This document shows, one piece after another, positions 59,239 through 64,000 of a DNA stretch of 64,000 nucleotides; the stretch's first letter is position 1; every line of letters begins with the position of its first letter. The notes beneath the pieces are model-generated. The model was not told the DNA's origin. It did no database searches and saw only the letters and a list, made by a program, of their open reading frames with translations. The stretch lies in assembly GCF_036788415.1 (NCBI RefSeq), contig NZ_DAIQNN010000011.1, positions 1-64,000 of the forward strand, in the 5' to 3' direction. The translations under genes and the position numbers were made by a program. This DNA comes from Rubrimonas sp036788415 (GTDB lineage: Bacteria > Pseudomonadota > Alphaproteobacteria > Rhodobacterales > Rhodobacteraceae).

Positions 59239-60543
59239 CTACAGCACGTAGCGCGACACGTCCGCCGACTGCGCCAAGGCCTTCACCCGGCTCTCGACGT
59301 AAGCGCGGTCGATCTCGACGGACACGCCGTTCATGTCGGGCGCCATGAAGGACAGCTCCTCGAACACCTTCTCCAGCACGGTGTGCAGCCGGCGCGCGCC
59401 GATGTTCTCGACCGAGCGGTTCACCTCCGCGGCGATCTCGGCGAGCGCCTTCACCCCGTCCTCGGTGAAGGCGACCGTCACTCCCTCCGTGCCCATCAGC
59501 GCCGCATACTGCTTGGTCAGCGCGTTGTCGGGCTCGGACAGGATCGCCACGAAATCCGCCTCGGTGAGCGCCTTGAGCTCGACTCGGATCGGCAGCCGGC
59601 CCTGAAGCTCGGGCAGCAGGTCGGAGGGTTTGGAGACGTGGAAGGCGCCTGACGCGATGAACAGGATATGGTCGGTCTTCACCGCCCCGTGCTTGGTGGC
59701 GACGGTTGTGCCCTCGATCAGCGGCAGCAGGTCGCGCTGCACGCCCTCGCGGCTGACATCGGCCCCGCGCGCGCCCTCGCGGGCGCAGACCTTGTCGATC
59801 TCGTCGAGGAACACGATCCCGTCGCTCTCGACGGCGGCGACGGCGTCGCGGGTGATCGCCTCCTGGTCGATCAGCTTGTCGGCCTCCTCGCCGAGCAGCG
59901 CTCGATGACTGTCGACGACTTTCATCCGCCGCCGCCGGGTCCGCCCCGAAAAGGCCTTGCCGAAGATATCGGCGATGTTGGTCATGCCCATGCCGCTCTG
60001 CGCGCCCGGCATGTCGAGCATGGCGAGCGGGTTGGAGGCGTCGGCCACGTCGAGGTCGATCTCGCGGTCGTCGAGCAGGCCGTCGCGCAGCTTGCGGCGG
60101 AAGCTCTCGCGGGTGGATTGCGAGGCGCCCTCGCCGACGAGCGCAGTGAGCACCCGCTCCTCGGCGGCGGCATGGGCCTGCTCGCGCACCGCCTCGCGCT
60201 TGGCGGCGCGCTGCATCACGATGGCGGCCTCGACCAGATCGCGCACGATCTGCTCGACGTCGCGCCCGACATAGCCGACTTCGGTGAACTTGGTCGCCTC
60301 GACCTTGAGGAAGGGCGCGTCGGCGAGCTTCGCCAATCGGCGACTGATCTCGGTCTTGCCGACCCCGGTCGGGCCGATCATCAGGATGTTCTTGGGGTAG
60401 ACTTCGTCGCGGATTTCAGGGGCCAGGTTGCGCCGGCGCCAGCGGTTGCGCAGCGCGACGGCGACGGCGCGTTTGGCCTCGGCCTGCCCGATGATGAAGC
60501 GGTCGAGCTCGGCGACGATGGCGCGGGGGGTCAGGTCGGGCAT
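59239..60543 (-). CDS. hslU: ATP-dependent protease ATPase subunit HslU
   Basis: AAA+ unfoldase of 434 residues that feeds proteins to the HslV peptidase in the cytosol. Walker A GPTGVGKTE at 57-65 and TEVGYVGRDVEQIVRDLVE are typical. Walker B is GIVFLDEIDKV near 253, and KPSDLLPELQGRLPIRVEL is the second region of homology. The family C-terminus IDRAYVESRVKALAQSADVSRYVL-type is present. ATG 60543 was chosen; it lies 15 bases after the hslV stop. Confidence 0.96.
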   Translation of the reverse strand: MPDLTPRAIVAELDRFIIGQAEAKRAVAVALRNRWRRRNLAPEIRDEVYPKNILMIGPTGVGKTEISRRLAKLADAPFLKVEATKFTEVGYVGRDVEQIVRDLVEAAIVMQRAAKREAVREQAHAAAEERVLTALVGEGASQSTRESFRRKLRDGLLDDREIDLDVADASNPLAMLDMPGAQSGMGMTNIADIFGKAFSGRTRRRRMKVVDSHRALLGEEADKLIDQEAITRDAVAAVESDGIVFLDEIDKVCAREGARGADVSREGVQRDLLPLIEGTTVATKHGAVKTDHILFIASGAFHVSKPSDLLPELQGRLPIRVELKALTEADFVAILSEPDNALTKQYAALMGTEGVTVAFTEDGVKALAEIAAEVNRSVENIGARRLHTVLEKVFEELSFMAPDMNGVSVEIDRAYVESRVKALAQSADVSRYVL

Positions 60544-60557
60544 CTCGCGCTCCGGTC

Positions 60558-61112
60558 TCAGGCGGGGAAGGTTTCGACGGTGAGGTTGCCGTTGGTGTAG
60601 ACGCAGATCTCGGCGGCGATGGCCATCGCCTTGCGGGCGATCGCCTCGGCGTCCAGATCGCTGTCGTAAAGCGCCCGCGCCGCCGCCAGCGCGTAATTGC
60701 CGCCCGAGCCGATGGCCGCGATCCCGCCTTCGGGGGCCAGCACGTCGCCCGCGCCGGTGAGCACCAGCAGATCGGTCCCGTCGGTGACGATCAGCATCGC
60801 CTCGAGGTTGCGCAGATACTTGTCGGTGCGCCAGTCCTTGGCGAGTTCGACGCAGGCGCGCATCAACTGGCCGGGCGCGGCTTCGAGCTTCTTCTCCAGC
60901 CGCTCGAACAGGGTGAAGGCGTCGGCGGTGGAGCCGGCGAAGCCCGCGACAACGTCGAAGCCGCCGGGCTTGAGCCGGCGGACCTTGCGGGCTGAGGACT
61001 TGATCACGGTCTGGCCGAGGCTCACTTGTCCGTCGCCCGCGACGCAGACGTTGCCGTCCTTGGCCACGCCGATGATGGTGGTGCCGCGCCACCCCGGTCC
61101 GTTCGTCGTCAT
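60558..61112 (-). CDS. hslV: ATP-dependent protease peptidase subunit HslV
   Basis: Proteasome-like peptidase of 184 residues. GWRGTTIIGVAKDG holds the N-terminal nucleophile Thr after a short propeptide, as in other alphaproteobacteria. VAGDGQVSLGQTVIKSSARKVRR, GFAGSTADAFTLFERLE and IGSGGNYALAAARAL are family motifs. It is upstream of hslU in the same unit and forms a hexameric-ring peptidase with it. Confidence 0.96.
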   Translation of the reverse strand: MTTNGPGWRGTTIIGVAKDGNVCVAGDGQVSLGQTVIKSSARKVRRLKPGGFDVVAGFAGSTADAFTLFERLEKKLEAAPGQLMRACVELAKDWRTDKYLRNLEAMLIVTDGTDLLVLTGAGDVLAPEGGIAAIGSGGNYALAAARALYDSDLDAEAIARKAMAIAAEICVYTNGNLTVETFPA

Positions 61113-61186
61113 TCCGCCCGCCCCTCGTCGCTTTCGCGCCTCACATAAGGGGCGCGGCGCGGCTGCGCCAGCCGGGGCCCGAGGCG

Positions 61187-61645
61187 TCAGGCCGTCTCGG
61201 CGGCGCGGGCGAGGGCGGCGTCGATGGCGTCGAGCGTCGCCTCGTAAGGCAGCAGGATCGAGGCGTGGCGGTTCTTGAACTCGCGCGCGGGTTCGAGCAC
61301 CGCGAGCCCGTCGAAAGGCGCGTCGGGGGCGGGACCCCCCTCCTTGAGCATGGCGCGCAGCGCGTCATGCGCCGCGGCGACGTCCGCTCTCGTGCGCCCC
61401 AGCGCCGCAGCCCCGAGCACCGAGGCCGAGGCCTGCCCCAGCGCGCAGGCCTTGACGTCCTGACCGAACGCCGCGATCCGGTCCCCGTCGAGCGTCACGT
61501 CGACCGTGACGGTCGAGCCGCAGAGCGGCGAGCGCCGCGTGCCCGACCCCTGGGCCGCAGCGAGGCGCTCGGCATGCGGGATGTCGGCGGCCAGCGCAAG
61601 AATGCGCTTGGAGTAGAGCTGGATCAGATCTTGCGTGTCGGTCAT
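61187..61645 (-). CDS. IscU/SufU-like iron-sulfur scaffold with His in place of the third Cys
   Basis: Cytosolic protein of 152 residues. Cysteines C42 in SPLCGSTV and C67 in VKACALGQAS occupy the first two ligand positions of IscU/SufU. The third Cys is replaced by H127 in FKNRHASILLP. This form is common in Rhodobacterales next to hisI. It may be an accessory or non-canonical scaffold. It is divergent from hisI with a 75-base gap; neither isc nor suf genes are nearby. Confidence 0.87.
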   Translation of the reverse strand: MTDTQDLIQLYSKRILALAADIPHAERLAAAQGSGTRRSPLCGSTVTVDVTLDGDRIAAFGQDVKACALGQASASVLGAAALGRTRADVAAAHDALRAMLKEGGPAPDAPFDGLAVLEPAREFKNRHASILLPYEATLDAIDAALARAAETA

Positions 61646-61720
61646 GGCGCGCCTCCGTTCGATCGGTTAGATAGCGCGGCGGCGCGGAAGGCGAAAGCCG
61701 CGCGGAAGACGAGGCGGGAC

Positions 61721-62089
61721 ATGGCCGATTTCGACCCCTCGACGCTGAAGCTGTCGCCCGACGGGCTGATCCCCGCCATCGCCCAGCAGCACGACACCGG
61801 AGAGGTGCTGATGCTCGCCTGGATGACGCCTGCGAGCATCGCGCGCACGCTGGCGGAGGGGCGGGTCGTCTACTGGTCGCGCTCGCGCGGCGCGTTCTGG
61901 CGCAAAGGCGACAGTTCGGGCCATGTCCAGCGTCTGGTGGAGATGCGGATCGACTGCGACCGCGATTGCCTGCTGCTGCGCGTCGATCAGACCGGCCCAG
62001 CCTGTCACACGGGGCGGCGCTCCTGCTTCCACACCGCCCTGCGCGACGGCTCGGAAGTCGCAATCGACGGCGGCGCGCCGCCGTCCTGA
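61721..62089 (+). CDS. hisI: Phosphoribosyl-AMP cyclohydrolase
   Basis: Cytosolic enzyme of 122 residues, the third step of histidine synthesis. AWMTPASIARTLAEGRVVYWSR, SSGHVQRLVEMRIDCDRDC with the metal-binding Cys/Asp and GPACHTGRRSCFH with the last Cys ligand are all intact. The start is supported by gaggcggg upstream. Its 3' end overlaps the convergent ABC gene by 85 bases and contains a 20-bp perfect palindrome. Confidence 0.95.
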   Translation: MADFDPSTLKLSPDGLIPAIAQQHDTGEVLMLAWMTPASIARTLAEGRVVYWSRSRGAFWRKGDSSGHVQRLVEMRIDCDRDCLLLRVDQTGPACHTGRRSCFHTALRDGSEVAIDGGAPPS

Positions 62090-63702
62090 TCCTGCGGCGC
62101 CGCGGGGCCGATCCGCCAGCGCAGCGTCAGGCTTTCGGCGAGGACGGGGTCGCGGAAGACGCAGAGCGCGGCGCCTGGGCGGTCGGCGAGAAGCCGGCCC
62201 AGCGTCGCCCGGCCCGGCGCGTCGAGATGGGCGTCGAGCCCGTCGATCAGCGCCAGCGCCTCGGGCGCGCGCGCCAGCCGCGCGAGCCCCACCCGCGCCC
62301 GCTCGCCTTCCGACAGGTTCCGCCCGCCTTCGGCGAGCGCGCCGTCGAGCCCGCCGAGCCGGTCGAGCGCGGGTCCGAGCCCGACGGCGCGCGCCAGCGC
62401 CTCCAGCGCCGCGTCGTCCGGCTTGGCGTCGGCGCCGAAGGCCAGCGCGCGCCGGAAACTCCCCGCGAGGATCGGCGTCTCCGCTCCGAGAAACAGGATC
62501 GCGCGGGCCCGGTCCGCCGAGGACAGCGCCATCGGGTCGGCCCCGCCCACCCGGACGCGCCCCTGAGCGGGCGCGGCGAGGCCTGCGGCCAGCCGCAGCA
62601 GCGCCGACTTGCCGGCCCCGGACGGGCCTGTCAGCGCGGCCTTGGCGCCGCGGCGGAGCTTGCCGTCGAAGCCGGCGAGAGGGCCGACGGCGACATCATC
62701 GAAGCGCAGCGCGGCGCAGCCCTCGCGCATCCGCTCGCAGCGGCGTCGGGGCGGCGCGCCGGCGAGCAGCGCGTCGAGCCGCGTCCGCGCCGCCTCGGCG
62801 GCGCAGCGCGCGTCCCAGGCCGCGGCCAGCGCGCGCGCGTGGCCGATCGCGAGCGCCAGCGCCGCCAGCGCGCCGGCGAGCTCCGCCGGAGCGGCGCCGG
62901 CGCGCCAGCAGGCCAGCGCCGCGCCCGCCGCCGCGGTCGCGCCCGCCAGATCGGGAATGGCGCGCAGCGCGGCGCGGCGGCGGGCGCGGCTCAGCGCAGC
63001 GCGGCGCAGGCCGTCGCCCTCGGCGGCGAGCGCCGCCGTCTCGCGCCCTGAGCGCCCCGCCAAGCGAAGGAGCGGCGCGAGCCGGACGCGTTCGGCCATC
63101 CGGGCGGCGAGGCGGGCGCGGCGACGGCGCAGCGCGCGATGCCTGCGCGCCAGACCCAGCCCGGCGAGCGCCGTCGCCGCCGCTCCCAGCGCGAGCGGCG
63201 CCGCAGCGCCCGCCGCCGCCGCCGGGCTGATCCAGATCAGCGCCGCCAGCGTCAGCGGCAGGGCCGCCCCGGCGGAGACGATCCGCGCGGCGCCCCGGCT
63301 CGCCCAGCCCGACAGGGCCGCGAGATCGCCGGTGAAGCGCAGCGCCAGCCCGCCCGCCCGCCGCGCCTCGAGCGCGGCGATCTCCATCGAGGATAATCGG
63401 GCGAACACCGCCCGGCGCACCGCGGCGGCGTAGCGCTGGCCGAGATCCTCCGCCGCCAGCCGCTCGGCCAGCCCGAGCGCGGCCAGCGCCGCCCCGGCCA
63501 CCGCCAGCCCCGCCGCCGCAGGGGCGGGGTCGAGCCCGTCATGCCAGCGCAGGAACAGGCTGCGCGTGGCGAAGGCGAGCCCCGCCGCCGCCGCCGCCTG
63601 CCCGACGCCGAGCAGCGCGACGCGGACGAAGCGCCGCCCCCGCCCTTCGGCGAAGAGGCCCGGGGCGCGCGCGCCGGCGCGCGCTTCGGACGCGCCGCTC
63701 AC
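62005..63702 (-). CDS. ABC exporter half with degenerate catalytic residues (CydC-like)
   Basis: Membrane/ATPase fusion of 565 residues with about six helices and an extreme Ala/Arg content. The nucleotide-binding domain has Walker A GPSGAGKSALLRL and a signature LSEGERARVGLARL, but Walker B reads LALIDGLDAHLD, with Gly where the catalytic Glu should be, and the H-loop reads CVFRDPVL, lacking the His. This is the pattern of the inactive half of a heterodimeric exporter such as CydDC. A partner is expected outside the window. The frame runs 85 bases into hisI on the other strand. Confidence 0.72.
   Translation of the reverse strand: MSGASEARAGARAPGLFAEGRGRRFVRVALLGVGQAAAAAGLAFATRSLFLRWHDGLDPAPAAAGLAVAGAALAALGLAERLAAEDLGQRYAAAVRRAVFARLSSMEIAALEARRAGGLALRFTGDLAALSGWASRGAARIVSAGAALPLTLAALIWISPAAAAGAAAPLALGAAATALAGLGLARRHRALRRRRARLAARMAERVRLAPLLRLAGRSGRETAALAAEGDGLRRAALSRARRRAALRAIPDLAGATAAAGAALACWRAGAAPAELAGALAALALAIGHARALAAAWDARCAAEAARTRLDALLAGAPPRRRCERMREGCAALRFDDVAVGPLAGFDGKLRRGAKAALTGPSGAGKSALLRLAAGLAAPAQGRVRVGGADPMALSSADRARAILFLGAETPILAGSFRRALAFGADAKPDDAALEALARAVGLGPALDRLGGLDGALAEGGRNLSEGERARVGLARLARAPEALALIDGLDAHLDAPGRATLGRLLADRPGAALCVFRDPVLAESLTLRWRIGPAAPQDQDGGAPPSIATSEPSRRAVWKQERRPV
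62066..62085 (+). repeat. Perfect 20-bp palindrome in overlapping 3' ends
   Basis: GACGGCGGCGCGCCGCCGTC is identical to its own reverse complement. It lies in the last codons of hisI and, on the opposite strand, in the ABC gene. Both frames read it as DGGAPPS (with one flanking base). As RNA it would form an 8-base stem with a CGCG loop in both transcripts. Confidence 0.95.
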
Positions 63703-64000
63703 GCCGCCGCCGCGCGCGGCGCCTCCAGCCGATGCAGCAGCGCGATCGCCTCCGCCGGGTCGCGCAGCGCCTCGCGCGAGAGGATCGGCAGGCCGGTCGC
63801 CGCCTCGGCCTCGGCCACGAGCAGCGGCGCGCGCGCGATCAGCCCGGTGAGCGCGACCGGGACGATCTCGCGCCGCGCCAGCGCCGCGACGCCGCCGACC
63901 GCCGCCAGCGCGTCGGGCGCGGCGAACAGAACCCCCGCGAAGGCGCTCCGCGTCGCCGGATCGGCGAGCAGCGCGTCGGTTTCGGTCTGAAGCACGCCGT
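63699..64000 (-). CDS. Unrecognised protein, C-terminal part (5' end outside window)
   Basis: The frame is open to the right edge; about 100 residues are visible, ending EAIALLHRLEAPRAAAA. The visible part is alanine-rich with LFAAPDALAAVGGVAALARR and GLPILSREALRDPAEA. There is no membrane segment or motif I recognise. It overlaps the ABC gene by 4 bases, so the two are co-translated and it may be part of the same export unit. A GTG at 63995 could be the real start, making a 98-residue protein. Confidence 0.55.
   Translation of the reverse strand, partial: GVLQTETDALLADPATRSAFAGVLFAAPDALAAVGGVAALARREIVPVALTGLIARAPLLVAEAEAATGLPILSREALRDPAEAIALLHRLEAPRAAAA

Noticed and set aside
1..64000. Search for tRNA, rRNA, CRISPR arrays, transposases and phage genes
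   Set aside because: No cloverleaf, repeat-spacer array or recombinase-like frame was recognised by eye; small non-coding RNAs cannot be excluded.

Overview
This window is a stretch of very GC-rich chromosome from an alphaproteobacterium, most likely Rhodobacterales (Rhodobacteraceae or a close relative). This is inferred from familiar local gene orders (pyrC-plsY-dprA; pmbA-cysQ-DUF4170-DUF374-waaA-lpxK; pgsA-moaD-moaE; hslU-hslV-IscU-like-hisI), a perfect FnrL-type site, frequent GTG/TTG starts and many 4-base ATGA gene overlaps. I place 56 protein genes. I see no rRNA, tRNA, CRISPR array, insertion sequence or prophage, so this reads as core chromosome with a few accessory genes.

Layout. 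1-4060: end of dihydroorotase pyrC, then plsY, dprA, glyA and a DUF3833 lipoprotein. 4096-6774 (minus): cyclopropane fatty acid synthase and an MlaC-like/MlaA pair. 6986-10194: type I secretion ABC protein and its membrane fusion partner. 10218-12989: RidA-like, glycerophosphodiesterase, DUF482 acyltransferase-like and pterin dehydratase. 12993-14611: a divergent TDT/SLAC1 transporter and Rrf2 (NsrR-like) regulator pair. 14702-17442: iron-type ABC binding protein and fused permease, with no ATPase in the window. 17521-23044: pmbA, inositol-monophosphatase-like, DUF4170, then the lipid A/Kdo genes (DUF374, waaA, lpxK). 23053-29676 (minus): a 2207-residue hybrid histidine kinase with about 13 PAS domains and a GAF domain. 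29871-35899: a yejF-yejA-yejB-yejE peptide/microcin C-type ABC importer. 36064-37774: an Fnr-controlled membrane protein and periplasmic DsrE-like protein closed by a strong terminator. 37853-43926: zinc alcohol dehydrogenase, lipoprotein, sulfotransferase, acyl-CoA synthetase coupled to an orphan ParA ATPase, and a Tat-exported metallo-beta-lactamase-fold enzyme. 44255-46170: pgsA, moaD, moaE, PaiB-like. 46197-48133 (minus): coiled-coil membrane protein plus OmpA-like protein. 48254-55747: nadE, an EAL protein, TIM-barrel isomerase-like, oligoendopeptidase F, OmpA-like lipoprotein. 56036-58969: sigma-54 response regulator and selO. 59239-61645 (minus): hslU, hslV and an IscU-like scaffold. 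61721-64000: hisI, a degenerate ABC exporter half, and a gene cut by the window edge.

Many genes serve the cell envelope: phospholipid synthesis (plsY, pgsA), lipid modification (cfa, DUF374), lipid A/Kdo (waaA, lpxK), lipid asymmetry (mla), outer-membrane anchoring (two OmpA-type proteins) and export (type I system). The least explained items are a 182-bp intergenic repeat in two copies (43977-44158 and 59026-59207) with 15-bp terminal inverted repeats and mutually exclusive hairpins; the Fnr-boxed membrane/DsrE gene pair; a 10-bp inverted repeat reaching the ribosome binding site of the Rrf2 gene; and a 20-bp palindrome that makes two convergent overlapping genes encode the same heptapeptide.

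Family assignments come from recognising motifs by eye. No database search was run, and residue positions are approximate.
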